Origin: Flavobacterium panacis
Lineage (GTDB): Bacteria > Bacteroidota > Bacteroidia > Flavobacteriales > Flavobacteriaceae
Reading direction: 5' to 3'
Length of the DNA stretch: 64,000 nucleotides
Assembly: GCF_024649945.1 (NCBI RefSeq)
Contig: NZ_JANKMS010000007.1
Span: forward strand, 186,001 to 250,000
Shown here: positions 25,180 through 34,157 of the stretch, one piece after another
Layout of the letters: the number at the start of each line of letters is the position of its first letter
Position numbering within the stretch: position 1 is the stretch's first letter
Program-made: the position numbers and the translations under genes
Notes under the pieces: generated by a model
Database searches by the model: none
Seen by the model: only the letters and a program-made list of their open reading frames with translations
What the model was told of the DNA's origin: nothing

Positions 25180-26757
25180 TTATTGAAATTCTGGTAGAAG
25201 AAAACCCTTTGCAATTTGCTTGAAATTTGTAATTTCTGCCTGTATCCAAGCTTCATCGTGTCCTAATTCTTTGGCTATTACTCTTGCTGTTTTCTCCGAA
25301 ACTTCAATTGCAGCTCTTGCATCTAAAAATAATAGTCTAACACGTCTTGCCAAAATATCATCAACTGTTCTAGCCATTTCATAACGAATAGCCCAAACGA
25401 CTTCTGACATTGTAAATTCGTGATTTGGGTGAAGTTTTTCTTTTAATTCAGGTTCGCTTTCTTGTAATTCCATTATTTTCGGAATATCAGAACCATATAT
25501 ATAAAGGTGATTTTCTCTATTTAAAGAAGTAGTTGGTTGATTTCCATGGATGGAAAGATGTTCTGTTTTACAATCTTTTTTAGGAAGCTTACCAGTTTTG
25601 ATTGCTTTATCAATAATATCCTCTGCAATTTTTCGATACGTTGTCCATTTTCCGCCAGTAATCGTAATCAAACCAGTTTCTGAAACTATAATTTTATGAC
25701 TTCTAGAAACTTCTTTAGTGCTTTTGCCTTCTTCTTTCGGAGCCGCCAACGGGCGCAAACCTGCAAAAACGGAAAGTACATCGGCTCTTGTTGGTTTCTT
25801 GGCTAGAAAACGTTGAGCAGTTTCCAAAACAAATTGAATTTCGCTTTCTAAGGCAATGGGTTCTAAACTTTGTTTTTTGATTAAAGTATCAGTAGTTCCA
25901 ACTACAATACGATTGTGCCACGGAACCGCAAATAAAACTCTTCCGTCTTTTGTTTTCGGAATCATTAAGGCGTTTTCTCCTGGAAGGAAAGATTTATCAA
26001 ATACCAAATGAATTCCCTGACTCGGAACAATGTATTTTTTATAAACGTTATCATTCAATTTCATGATCGCATTTGTAAAAACGCCTGTGGCATTAACTAC
26101 GGCCGTACCTTTTACATTATATTTAATTCCGCTTTCTTGATCTTGAACCTGAACACCAATAATTTGATTTTTTTCGTCTTTCAATAAATTGACAACTTTT
26201 ACATAATTCAAAAGACAAGCTCCGTTTTCTACAGCCGTTTGAGCAAGATTAAGTGCTAAACGAGAATCATCAAATTGGCCATCATGATAGATTACGCCAT
26301 TTACTAAACCATTTTCTTCTACGTTTGGAAGCAGTTCAATAGTTCTTTTTTTTGAAAGATATTTGGAACTTCCTAAACTCAAACAACCCGACAGTAAATC
26401 GTAAACTTTTAATCCGATGGTATAAATATAACCGCTTAACCAATGGTAATTCGGAATAACAAAAGATTGATTTTTGACTAAATGTGCAGCATTTTGAGCT
26501 AATAATCCTCTTTCTTTTAATGCTTCTCTCACTAAATGCACATTTCCCTGTTCCAAATAACGCACACCACCATGAACCAATTTGGTACTTCTGCTCGAAG
26601 TTCCTTTTGCAAAATCTACAGCTTCAAATAAAACAGTTTTGTAACCACGACTTGCAGTATCCACAGCAGTTCCAAGTCCGCTTGCTCCTCCGCCAATTAT
26701 TATTACGTCCCAATTTTTGGTGTTTTGTAGTTTGGATAATTGTTCGGAGCGATTCAT
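25180..26757 (-). CDS. glpD: Glycerol-3-phosphate dehydrogenase (FAD-dependent)
   Basis: 525 residues. The N-terminal FAD-binding Rossmann motif is WDVIIIGGGASGLGTAVDTASRG near 19-41. Family landmarks are GTSSRSTKLVHGGVRYLEQG near 51, FAVPWHNRIVVGTTDT near 276 and GGKWTTYRKIAEDIID near 371, with the GlpD C-terminal helical cap after 400. It oxidises glycerol 3-phosphate to dihydroxyacetone phosphate at the membrane and passes electrons to quinone. It stands alone; no glycerol kinase or facilitator gene is adjacent. Confidence 0.95.
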   Translation of the reverse strand: MNRSEQLSKLQNTKNWDVIIIGGGASGLGTAVDTASRGYKTVLFEAVDFAKGTSSRSTKLVHGGVRYLEQGNVHLVREALKERGLLAQNAAHLVKNQSFVIPNYHWLSGYIYTIGLKVYDLLSGCLSLGSSKYLSKKRTIELLPNVEENGLVNGVIYHDGQFDDSRLALNLAQTAVENGACLLNYVKVVNLLKDEKNQIIGVQVQDQESGIKYNVKGTAVVNATGVFTNAIMKLNDNVYKKYIVPSQGIHLVFDKSFLPGENALMIPKTKDGRVLFAVPWHNRIVVGTTDTLIKKQSLEPIALESEIQFVLETAQRFLAKKPTRADVLSVFAGLRPLAAPKEEGKSTKEVSRSHKIIVSETGLITITGGKWTTYRKIAEDIIDKAIKTGKLPKKDCKTEHLSIHGNQPTTSLNRENHLYIYGSDIPKIMELQESEPELKEKLHPNHEFTMSEVVWAIRYEMARTVDDILARRVRLLFLDARAAIEVSEKTARVIAKELGHDEAWIQAEITNFKQIAKGFLLPEFQ

Positions 26758-26885
26758 TCTTTATTCTTGGTGTTTATTTTGGGAAATGTTGTTTAAAGCA
26801 AACTTAACGAAATGAAATTAAAAATTGATGAAGAAAAAAATCAAGTTGTTTTTTGTTTAAAGTTTCAGGTTTCAAGTTGATTAAC

Positions 26886-27029
26886 TTTGAACATAATTTA
26901 AACGCAAAGGGCGCAAGGTTTTTTACAAATAAGACTTTTATAAAGCGCAAAGTTCGCAAAGCTTTGAAATAAAACTTTGCGAACTTTGCGTATGTCTTTG
27001 TGTGCTTTGCGTTTAAATTATGCTCAAAG
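26886..27029. repeat. Long imperfect palindrome, CGCAAAG family
   Basis: The outer arms (26886-26909 and 27006-27029, reading TTTGAaCATAATTTAAAC and its complement) pair with one mismatch. An inner hairpin is formed by GCGCAAAGTTCGCAAAG and CTTTGCGAACTTTGCG. A related element lies at 54876-55010. GTTTCAAGTTTCAGG-type units flank it on both sides (26862-26880 and 27032-27070), in opposite orientation. An 88-codon frame across it is not a gene. Confidence 0.85.
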
Positions 27030-27075
27030 TATATCAACCTGAAACTTGAAACAAATAAAACTTGAAACAAATTTA

Positions 27076-27552
27076 TTAATGTGGCAATTTATCTTTAATT
27101 AAACCATAAACCCAAGTTCCGGCTATTGCACTAACCAAAGTCACAACAATTACAGTTGCTCCAGTACCAATTTGAGCGAAAAGAGGACCAGGACAAGCTC
27201 CCGTAATTGCCCATCCAAAACCAAACATCAGTCCGCCGTAGATTTGTCCTTTACTGAAAGTCTTTGGCTGAATTTCGATTTTTTCGCCATCTAGAGTTTT
27301 GATGTTGAATTTTTTAATCAATTGAACTGAAATTAATCCAACAGCAACTGCGCAACCAATTACGCCATACATGTGGAATGATTCAAGATGAAACATTTCC
27401 TGAATGCGAAACCAGCTGATGATTTCAGCTTTTACGAATACAATTCCGAAAAAGATTCCAACGATTAAATATTTAAGATTTGCTAATGCATTTTCTTTTT
27501 TCTGACTTGCATTGATTCCTTCGCCGTCGATATTTTTATTTTCTAAACTCAT
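27076..27552 (-). CDS. YeeE/YedE-type (DUF6691) membrane protein, half transporter
   Basis: 158 residues with four membrane helices. The diagnostic motif GLMFGFGWAITGACPGPLFAQIG near 108-130 has the conserved Cys in CPGP. Together with the partner gene just upstream it corresponds to one YeeE/YedE transporter split in two. Full-length relatives take up thiosulfate. It is followed by a palindromic repeat and lies in a run with a persulfide dioxygenase-like gene, supporting a role in sulfur compound traffic. Confidence 0.85.
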   Translation of the reverse strand: MSLENKNIDGEGINASQKKENALANLKYLIVGIFFGIVFVKAEIISWFRIQEMFHLESFHMYGVIGCAVAVGLISVQLIKKFNIKTLDGEKIEIQPKTFSKGQIYGGLMFGFGWAITGACPGPLFAQIGTGATVIVVTLVSAIAGTWVYGLIKDKLPH

Positions 27553-27562
27553 TTTTAAAATT

Positions 27563-28132
27563 TTAAAGTGAAAGAATATAAGGTAGAATCAGAAGTGACA
27601 TTACAAAACCACCAATCATAAAACAGATTGTAGCGACCAATGAAGGCCATTGTAAATTTGATAATCCCATTATCGCGTGTCCGCTGGTGCATCCGCCTGC
27701 ATAACGAGTTCCAAAACCAACTAAAAATCCACCGACAACCATCATAATAAATCCGCGAAGCGTCAATAGACTTTCCCAAGAAAATAATTGCGCAGGAACT
27801 AAACCAGTATGATCTGTAATTCCATAACCAGCTAATTGTTCTGAAAGTTCTGGAGCAATTTCCACTGGATTTGGATTGGATAATAAATAGGCCGCAATAG
27901 CACCACCAAAGAAAATTCCTAAAACGAAAAATAAATTCCAGCTTTCTTTCTTCCAATCGTATTTGAAAAACGAAATATTAGAAGGAATACAAGCGGCACA
28001 AATATGACGCAATGACGAACTAATTCCAAAAGATTTATTTCCAATAATTAATAAAATTGGAACAGTTAATCCAATTAACGGACCTGCAACGTACCAAGGC
28101 CAAGGTTCTCTTATAATTTCTAATATGCTCAT
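27563..28132 (-). CDS. YeeE/YedE family membrane protein, half transporter
   Basis: 189 residues with about five membrane helices. The motif GFLVGFGTRYAGGCTSGHAIMGLSNLQWPS near 140-168 carries the conserved Cys of the family, and another Cys pair lies near ICAACIPSN (about 43-51). It ends 10 bp before the second half-transporter gene. The pair is likely a thiosulfate or related sulfur transporter. A palindromic repeat separates it from the metallo-beta-lactamase/rhodanese gene upstream. Confidence 0.88.
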   Translation of the reverse strand: MSILEIIREPWPWYVAGPLIGLTVPILLIIGNKSFGISSSLRHICAACIPSNISFFKYDWKKESWNLFFVLGIFFGGAIAAYLLSNPNPVEIAPELSEQLAGYGITDHTGLVPAQLFSWESLLTLRGFIMMVVGGFLVGFGTRYAGGCTSGHAIMGLSNLQWPSLVATICFMIGGFVMSLLILPYILSL

Positions 28133-28159
28133 AATTAAAATTAAGTGTTTTGTTTTTTA

Positions 28160-28266
28160 ACCATTAAGATATTAAGAAAATTAAGCCAATCTAACTTAAT
28201 GAAACTTTTCAAAAGGGTTAAGAAAAATTAAGCATTCCAACTTAATTAACTTAATGCCTTAATGGT
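28160..28266. repeat. Inverted repeat, ACCATTAAGATATTAAG family
   Basis: Outer arms ACCATTAAG and CTTAATGGT enclose several TTAAG/CTTAA units. The same element recurs at 36186-36290 beside the Crp/Fnr gene. Both copies flank genes of the sulfur and redox group. Confidence 0.75.
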
Positions 28267-28277
28267 GAAACTTATAT

Positions 28278-29696
28278 TTATGCTTTCAAAACCTTACTCT
28301 GGCAAACAAAATCAGATTTTGGGATATTCGTTTTTGAAATTGCTCCAAAACCACCTTCAACTTCAGAGAAATTTCTAAAACCTCTTGCTTGAAGAATAGA
28401 AGCAGCAATCATACTTCTATAACCTCCTGCGCAATGCAAATAAAAATGTTCATTTGGATTAATGTCTTTTACCCAGTCATTAATATAGGCTAAAGGTTTA
28501 CTGTAAGCATCTTCTATATGTTCTGCAGCATATTCCGTCTCTTTACGGATATCGATAATTTTGTCTTTTTGAATGTCTGCTTCGCTTGCAAATTGTTCTG
28601 CTGTAATTCGGTTAACAGAATCTGTTTCGAAACCAGCTTTTTGCCAAGCTTCAAATCCACCTTCTAAATGTCCAATAATGGTATCAAAACCAACACGGCT
28701 TAAACGAGTTACGGTTTCTTCTTCCATTCCAACTGTTGTAACCAAAATAATCGGTTGTTTTACGTTAGCAATTAAAGTTCCAACCCAAGGAGCAAAATCA
28801 CCATTGATTCCGATATTAATAGATTGTGGAATAAATCCTTTGCTGAAATCGGCAGCGCTTCTTGTATCTAAAATTAAAGCACCAGTTTCTTCTGCAATTG
28901 CTTCAAATTCTTTTGCACTTATTGATTTCATTCCGTTGTGTAAAACAGTTTCAAAACTTTCGTAACCTTGTTTGTTCATGGCAACGTTCATACTGAAATA
29001 GGCTGGAGGAGGCAATAATCCATCCGTTACTTCTTTGATGAATTCTTCTTCGGTCATATTAGCACGTAATGCGTAATTAGTCGCTTTTTGGTTTCCGATT
29101 GTTGAAACCGTTTCTTTACTCATGTTTTTTCCGCAAGCGCTTCCCGCACCGTGAGCCGGATAAACGATTACATCATCAGCAAGCGTCATAATTTTATCTC
29201 TTAAAGAATGAAATAAAATTCCAGCCAATTGATCTTGTGTCATTCCAGCTGCTTTTTGAGCTAAATCAGGGCGACCAACATCTCCAATGAATAAAGTATC
29301 TCCAGAGAAAATCGCATGATCTTTTCCATTTTCATCGATTAATAAAAAAGTAGTACTTTCCATTGTATGACCTGGAGTGTGTAATACTTTAATAGTGATG
29401 TTTCCAAGTTTAAATTCCTGACCGTCTTTTGCAGAAATGCAGTCAAATTCGCAAGCTGCATTTGGTCCGTAAACGATTGGTGCTCCAGTTTCTTTACTTA
29501 AATCAACGTGTCCAGAAACGAAATCAGCATGGAAATGCGTTTCAAAAATATATTTCAATTTCACGCCATCGCGTTCCAAACGATCTAAATAAGGTTGCGT
29601 TTCTCTAAGCGGATCAATAATGGCCGCTTCGCCATTTGAAGTGATATAATATGCACCTTGCGCAAGGCATCCGGTGTAAATTTGCTCTATTTTCAT
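28278..29696 (-). CDS. MBL-fold hydrolase with two rhodanese domains (persulfide dioxygenase-like)
   Basis: 472 residues from ATG 29696. An upstream ATG at 29726 lies on the -7 promoter element and is rejected. The N-terminal metallo-beta-lactamase domain has ETHFHADFVSGHVDL near 52, HTPGHTMES near 107, FSGDTLFIGDVGRPDL near 130 and VYPAHGAGSACGK near 177. These are the metal ligands of ETHE1-like persulfide dioxygenases. Two rhodanese domains follow (about 265-355 and 365-460); only the second has an active Cys (LHCAGGYRS), and the first looks inactive. It probably oxidises glutathione-type persulfides to sulfite, in sulfide detoxification. Confidence 0.9.
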   Translation of the reverse strand: MKIEQIYTGCLAQGAYYITSNGEAAIIDPLRETQPYLDRLERDGVKLKYIFETHFHADFVSGHVDLSKETGAPIVYGPNAACEFDCISAKDGQEFKLGNITIKVLHTPGHTMESTTFLLIDENGKDHAIFSGDTLFIGDVGRPDLAQKAAGMTQDQLAGILFHSLRDKIMTLADDVIVYPAHGAGSACGKNMSKETVSTIGNQKATNYALRANMTEEEFIKEVTDGLLPPPAYFSMNVAMNKQGYESFETVLHNGMKSISAKEFEAIAEETGALILDTRSAADFSKGFIPQSINIGINGDFAPWVGTLIANVKQPIILVTTVGMEEETVTRLSRVGFDTIIGHLEGGFEAWQKAGFETDSVNRITAEQFASEADIQKDKIIDIRKETEYAAEHIEDAYSKPLAYINDWVKDINPNEHFYLHCAGGYRSMIAASILQARGFRNFSEVEGGFGAISKTNIPKSDFVCQSKVLKA

Positions 29697-29723
29697 GATA
29701 GGGTATTGTAAAATGATGGGATA

Positions 29724-29731
29724 CAAAGGTA
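29724..29731 (-). promoter_or_regulatory. -7 promoter element of the MBL/rhodanese gene
   Basis: TACCTTTG on the minus strand fits TAnnTTTG and sets transcription to begin near 29718. This decides for the start codon at 29696 over the one at 29726. Confidence 0.6.
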
Positions 29732-29901
29732 AGTTTGTTTTTCAATAAATTGGGTGACTAATGTTACAGAAATTAGGTTTTTTTGTAAAAAAATGTGGAG
29801 TTTGTCATATTTGATTGAGATAAATTAAATTTAAAGTTGAGCAATTACGCTTTAAGCTTTAATTTTGCATATGACGAATGTCATTTCAAAATAAAAATAA
29901 A

Positions 29902-30492
29902 ATGAACACACAAAATTTATTAGATCAGATCGCTTTTATAAAAGAAATTGATAAAGTAAAATACATTCAGCGCAAAACAAAACTGTTTAATAGTGACAGA
30001 TGCGAAAATGATGCAGAGCATAGTTGGCATCTGGCTCTTATGGCCATTGTTCTCGCCGAACATTCCAATGAATCGATTGATGTTTTGAAAGTCGTGAAAA
30101 TGGTCTTGATTCATGATATTGTTGAAATTGATGCGGGAGATGTTTTTATTTATGATACCGTAAAAAATCATTCGAATACCGATGAAGAACGATTAGCAGC
30201 AAACAGAATTTTCGGTTTATTGCCGAAAAATCAAGCCGAAGAATTTATTTCAATTTGGGAAGAATTTGAAGCAGGGGAAACCAAAGAGGCTAAATTCGCA
30301 AAATCAATGGATCGTTTAGAGCCTTTATTACAAAATACATCCAACAACGGCGGAACTTGGAAGGAATTTGGAGTGAAATATGATAAAGTCTACGAAAAGA
30401 AAAGTGTTATAAAAGAAGGTTCGAAATCAATCTGGAATTATGCTGAAGGTTTGATTAATGAAAGTGTTGAAAAAGGGATTTTAGAGAAGTAG
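29902..30492 (+). CDS. HD domain phosphohydrolase (YfbR-like)
   Basis: 196 residues from ATG 29902; ATG 29878 is in frame but lies only about 5 nt from the transcript start implied by TAATTTTG at 29860-29867. The HD metal site is visible: CENDAEHSWHLALMA near 34-48, then MVLIHDIVEIDAGD near 69-82. FAKSMDRLEPLLQN near 133 gives the distal Asp. The arrangement matches HD proteins acting as 5'-deoxynucleotidases. It is a single gene; the substrate is not known. Confidence 0.85.
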   Translation: MNTQNLLDQIAFIKEIDKVKYIQRKTKLFNSDRCENDAEHSWHLALMAIVLAEHSNESIDVLKVVKMVLIHDIVEIDAGDVFIYDTVKNHSNTDEERLAANRIFGLLPKNQAEEFISIWEEFEAGETKEAKFAKSMDRLEPLLQNTSNNGGTWKEFGVKYDKVYEKKSVIKEGSKSIWNYAEGLINESVEKGILEK

Positions 30493-30528
30493 TTTTTTTG
30501 CTCTATAAAACGATTATTATCCACAATC

Positions 30529-30632
30529 TTGTCATTTCGACGAAGGAGAAATCTCCGCAAGTAACTCCGCAAAGTAAATCGTCAATCTTTGTAGAGCTTC
30601 TTACGGAGATTTCTCCTTCGTCGAAATGACAA
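30529..30632. repeat. Palindrome with 29-bp perfect arms before cydA
   Basis: Arms 30529-30557 and 30604-30632 (core CGACGAAGGAGAAATCTCCG and its complement) match without mismatch across a 46-bp loop. It occupies most of the 30493-30786 spacer. No gene is seen in this spacer. Confidence 0.9.
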
Positions 30633-30751
30633 ACTGGTCGTAAATCAAAGAAAAATGACTAGTTTCATTTCTATCTTTTAATTGTTGAAAAGTTTAACAA
30701 ATATCAGGCGATAAACTTTTTTTAAAGGGCGTTAATTCGGGTTCTAATGGT

Positions 30752-30759
30752 TAAATTTG
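30752..30759 (+). promoter_or_regulatory. -7 promoter element of cydAB
   Basis: TAAATTTG fits TAnnTTTG and lies 35 bp before ATG 30787. It overlaps the TTG at 30757, which is therefore not the start codon. Confidence 0.6.
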
Positions 30760-30786
30760 TGGAACTTCATAAACAAATTACCACTT

Positions 30787-32133
30787 ATGGAAGAAATGCT
30801 CTTTTATGACCGAATGCAGTTCGCGTTCACCATTACTTTTCATTATCTTTTTCCACAACTTACAATGGGACTTTCGCTCATCATTGTTTACTTCAAGTGG
30901 AAATATCTAAAAACTCAAGACGAACACTACAATCATGCCACCCATTTCTGGATGAAGATATTCGCCCTTAATTTTGCAATGGGTGTTGTCACCGGAATTC
31001 CGATGGAGTTTCAGTTTGGAACCAACTGGGCAAAGTTCTCTGAATTAACAGGAGGAATCATTGGTCAAACTCTGGCTATGGAAGGAATGTTTTCTTTTTT
31101 CCTCGAATCTTCTTTCCTCGGATTATTTTTATTTGGAGAAAAACTTCTCGGACATAAATGGCATTTTGTAACCGGATTATTAATTATGATTGGTTCTTGG
31201 GCCAGCGGATTTTTAATCATCGCAACACATTCTTGGATGCAGAATCCGGTTGGTTATGAAATTTTAGAAAACGGAAAATTTGTTCTGAATAATTTTCAGG
31301 CTTTATTTTTAAATCCGTGGCTTTGGCCTTCTTATTTGCACAATCAGGCGGCTTCTATGGTAACAAGTTCTTTTGTTGTTGCCGGAATTGGAGCTTTTTA
31401 TATTTTAAGTAAAAAGAATGTTTCTTTCGGGAAACTGTTCTTGAAAACAGGAGTAATCTTCGGATTGATTTCAAGTATTGTAGTTGCAGTTCCGACAGGA
31501 GATTTGCTAGCTAAAAATGTGGTTAAATACCAACCTGTAACTTTTGCTGGAATGGAAGGGATTTTTCATACAGAGAAAAGAGGCTCAGAAATTGTCTTAA
31601 TTGGTCAACCCGATGTAAAAGATAAAAAGCTAGATAATAAAATTGCCGTTCCTAACATTTTGAGTTTCCTGACTTACGGAAATTGGGATCAGGAAATTAA
31701 AGGTTTAGATCAGTTTGAAGAAGATTTGCATCCAACTAATATTTCAGGTTTGTATTACGCGTATCATATTATGGTTGGATTAGGAACTGTTTTTATTGGT
31801 TTAATGATGTTGGCTCTTTTTCAATTAATAAGAGGGAAACTGTTTGAAACCAAATGGATTTTATGGTCATTGATGTTCATGATGCCGTTTCCGTACATTG
31901 CGAATACAACTGGCTGGTACACGGCAGAATTAGGAAGACAACCTTGGTTGGTTTATAATTTGTTGCGAACAGCATCAGGAGCTTCACCAACGGTTTCTTC
32001 AGGAAATACGTTATTTACATTACTTGGTTTTATCGGTTTATACCTTTTACTTGGAGTATTGTTTTTGCTTTTGATTGGAAAAATTATCAATAAGGGACCG
32101 CATCATGTGGAACTTTCAACAGAAAAAATATAA
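30787..32133 (+). CDS. cydA: Cytochrome bd ubiquinol oxidase subunit I
   Basis: 448 residues from ATG 30787 (MEEMLFYDRMQFAF). Heme ligands are the His in TITFHYLFPQ near 20, a His near 180 (FLNPWLWPSYLHNQAASM) and the Met of the b558 site. The GRQPW motif (TGWYTAELGRQPW near 383) marks CydA. The periplasmic Q loop is short, as in many non-enterobacterial bd oxidases. The complex reduces oxygen with menaquinol and has high oxygen affinity; many bd oxidases tolerate sulfide. cydB follows after 2 bp. Confidence 0.95.
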   Translation: MEEMLFYDRMQFAFTITFHYLFPQLTMGLSLIIVYFKWKYLKTQDEHYNHATHFWMKIFALNFAMGVVTGIPMEFQFGTNWAKFSELTGGIIGQTLAMEGMFSFFLESSFLGLFLFGEKLLGHKWHFVTGLLIMIGSWASGFLIIATHSWMQNPVGYEILENGKFVLNNFQALFLNPWLWPSYLHNQAASMVTSSFVVAGIGAFYILSKKNVSFGKLFLKTGVIFGLISSIVVAVPTGDLLAKNVVKYQPVTFAGMEGIFHTEKRGSEIVLIGQPDVKDKKLDNKIAVPNILSFLTYGNWDQEIKGLDQFEEDLHPTNISGLYYAYHIMVGLGTVFIGLMMLALFQLIRGKLFETKWILWSLMFMMPFPYIANTTGWYTAELGRQPWLVYNLLRTASGASPTVSSGNTLFTLLGFIGLYLLLGVLFLLLIGKIINKGPHHVELSTEKI

Positions 32134-32135
32134 AT

Positions 32136-33212
32136 ATGGAATTTTTTTGGTACGTAGTTTTAATGGGAATTCTAGCGGTTTATCTGGTTTTAGACGGCTA
32201 TGATTTTGGTGCAGGAATTATTCATTTATTTTTTGCCGATACAGAAAAAGATAAAAAAGCAATTACAAATGCAATTGGTCCGTTTTGGGATGCTAATGAA
32301 GTTTGGTTGATTGCAGCAGGAGGTGTTTTGTTTTTTGCTTTCCCTACTTTGTATGCTTCTTCTTTCAGCGGATTTTATCTGCCTTTGATTATGATTTTAT
32401 GGCTTCTGATTTTTCGTGCAATCGGATTAGAAATGCGCGGACAAGTACACAATCATATGTGGGAAGCGATTTGGGATAAGGCTTTCGGAATTGCAAGTTT
32501 ACTTTTGGCTTTGTTTTTCGGAATTGCTTTAGGAAATATCGTTCGTGGTGTCAATCTCGGAATGGTTCAAAATGGTGTTTCAACACAAGAACCGCATTTT
32601 TTCTTTCTGCCTTTGTGGAATCCAACTTTTAGTCCGCAGGCAAATGAATTGGGGATTATTGATTGGTTTACACTTTTCTTAGGAATTGTGAGTGTTGTCG
32701 CGCTGACGATTCACGGCGCAAACTGGATTATTTATAAAACAAATTCGGCGCTAAATCCGAAGTTGAAAAATGTAGTTTTTAAACTGAATTTTGTTTTGCT
32801 CGTTTTGGTTTTTATTTCATTAGGAATTTGGCATTTTATCGAGCCCAAACCATTTCACAATTTTGTTGAAAATCCGATTCTTTGGTTTTTTCCATTAATG
32901 ACTTTTGTTGGAATTGCCGGATTATTTAAAGTTCGTTCCTTTAAAAAAGACGGTCAAGGGTTTATTTTTTCGACTTTGTTTTTAGTTGGAGGATTTGCTT
33001 CAACAGCGGTTTCAATTTTTCCGAATGTTCTGCCTTCAACCAATAGCGTAAATCCGTCTTTGACTATTTATAATACTGCAGCTCACGAATACGGATTAAA
33101 TGCTGGTTTAAGCTGGTTTTTTGTGGCGTTGTTTCTAGTTATTATTTACTTTATTATTCAATATCGTGTTTTCAGTGGGAAAATGGATGATATTGGGTAT
33201 GGAGAGCATTAA
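32136..33212 (+). CDS. cydB: Cytochrome bd ubiquinol oxidase subunit II
   Basis: 358 residues with about nine membrane helices. CydB motifs are WYVVLMGILAVYLVLDGYDFGAG near 5-27, GPFWDANEVWLIAAGGVLFFAFP near 48-70, and FRAIGLEMRGQ near 94. It pairs with CydA in the inner membrane. No CydX-like small subunit was found after it; the next gene is unrelated and frameshifted. Confidence 0.95.
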   Translation: MEFFWYVVLMGILAVYLVLDGYDFGAGIIHLFFADTEKDKKAITNAIGPFWDANEVWLIAAGGVLFFAFPTLYASSFSGFYLPLIMILWLLIFRAIGLEMRGQVHNHMWEAIWDKAFGIASLLLALFFGIALGNIVRGVNLGMVQNGVSTQEPHFFFLPLWNPTFSPQANELGIIDWFTLFLGIVSVVALTIHGANWIIYKTNSALNPKLKNVVFKLNFVLLVLVFISLGIWHFIEPKPFHNFVENPILWFFPLMTFVGIAGLFKVRSFKKDGQGFIFSTLFLVGGFASTAVSIFPNVLPSTNSVNPSLTIYNTAAHEYGLNAGLSWFFVALFLVIIYFIIQYRVFSGKMDDIGYGEH

Positions 33213-33230
33213 GAATCTAAATTAAATGTG

Positions 33231-33685
33231 ATGAATGTATTTTTAACGATTGATTTAGAGATAGGTGACAAAGTTTTTGATGATTTTTCTGGTTTTTACA
33301 AAGCTAGTATTAATACTATAATCGAAAAATGTAATTATGATATGCTTGTAGATAACTATCAAATTAAATTTAAATACTTAGTTCAGGAAATAATCAAATT
33401 AAATAAGGATGTTTTAGTTGGAAATGTTTGTTATAATCTGGAAGATCTGAAATTGATTATTACTTTGTTTAATGAAAGTAATCTTGAAATTCAAAAAGTT
33501 TTTATTCCATCTGTCAGCAGAAGAATTCTAACTCTATTAGAAGGACAAAGTTGTATAGGGATCATAATAGATGGATTGATTTTTATCCTGGACAAATAGA
33601 AGATGTTCATGAAAAAAAGGAGAATAATTATTTAGAAATAATAAAATATTTTGAAAATAGTAAGATACAAATAATTGAAATTTAG
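33231..33685 (+). pseudogene. Frameshifted hypothetical gene after cydB
   Basis: The first frame starts at ATG 33231 and ends at 33599 (122 residues), finishing with an implausible hydrophobic tail (GIIIDGLIFILDK). From about 33548 another frame (-1) gives a hydrophilic, protein-like sequence: LYRDHNRWIDFYPGQIED, then HEKKENNYLEIIKYFENSK, stopping at 33685. Joined, they make one protein of about 150 residues. A one-base change near 33540-33555 is the simplest explanation, either a decayed gene or a sequence error; no slippery site is evident. Family unknown. Confidence 0.6.
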
Positions 33686-33711
33686 AATTTAATAAGTTTG
33701 AAAATGAATTG

Positions 33712-33737
33712 CCTCCAGTTTTAACTGGAGGTTTTTT
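33712..33737 (+). terminator. Rho-independent terminator
   Basis: CCTCCAGTT/AACTGGAGG hairpin followed by TTTTTTG, ending the cydAB and downstream transcript. Confidence 0.85.
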
Positions 33738-33750
33738 GTTCAAGAGAATT

Positions 33751-33792
33751 AGGCTTTAGCCAAAATAGTGTAGTTTGGCTAAAGCTTTTTTT
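33751..33792. repeat. GGCTTTAGCCAAA inverted repeat
   Basis: Arms GGCTTTAGCCAAA and TTTGGCTAAAGC with a T7 run look like a second terminator or a mobile palindrome. In the remaining spacer up to 34157 I see no gene; a GAGCTAAAGCTGAAGG remnant lies near 33812. Confidence 0.7.
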
Positions 33793-34157
33793 ATGTAGAT
33801 TTGTTTACCTTGAGCTAAAGCTGAAGGAAATTCAAAACTTAAAGATGTATTTTTGTTTGAATCAAAAAGATTTTAAAGTTAAAATTAGACAATGACAATA
33901 AAAAAGTTAATAAACAGATTTTTCTTTTGATTTTTGAAAGAATCAAAAGATATAATGTCCTTAATAAGCCCATTTTATTAGCAAAATTGTTTATTTAGGA
34001 TTTAATTACAACCAATAGTTATATTCTATAATTTTTATTGTAGGAAAAAAAAAGAGTTAATCGTTAATATTGCGTATCTAAGATTTTCTCCCCCTAAGAA
34101 TTTTTAGAAATTGATTTTTACTAAGAGAGCTTAAATCATTTTTACCTACAATTTATT

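Noticed and set aside
26804..27070. 88-codon minus-strand frame with many Lys/Phe codons
   Set aside because: It runs through a 144-bp palindrome and flanking repeats; composition reflects the repeats, not a protein family.
27555..27956. 133-codon minus-strand frame rich in Trp, Cys and Ser
   Set aside because: It lies entirely inside the YeeE/YedE half-transporter gene in another frame; the real gene has clear family motifs.
33540..33560. Programmed frameshift signal
   Set aside because: No slippery heptamer or strong downstream hairpin is visible at the frame change; mutation or sequence error is simpler.
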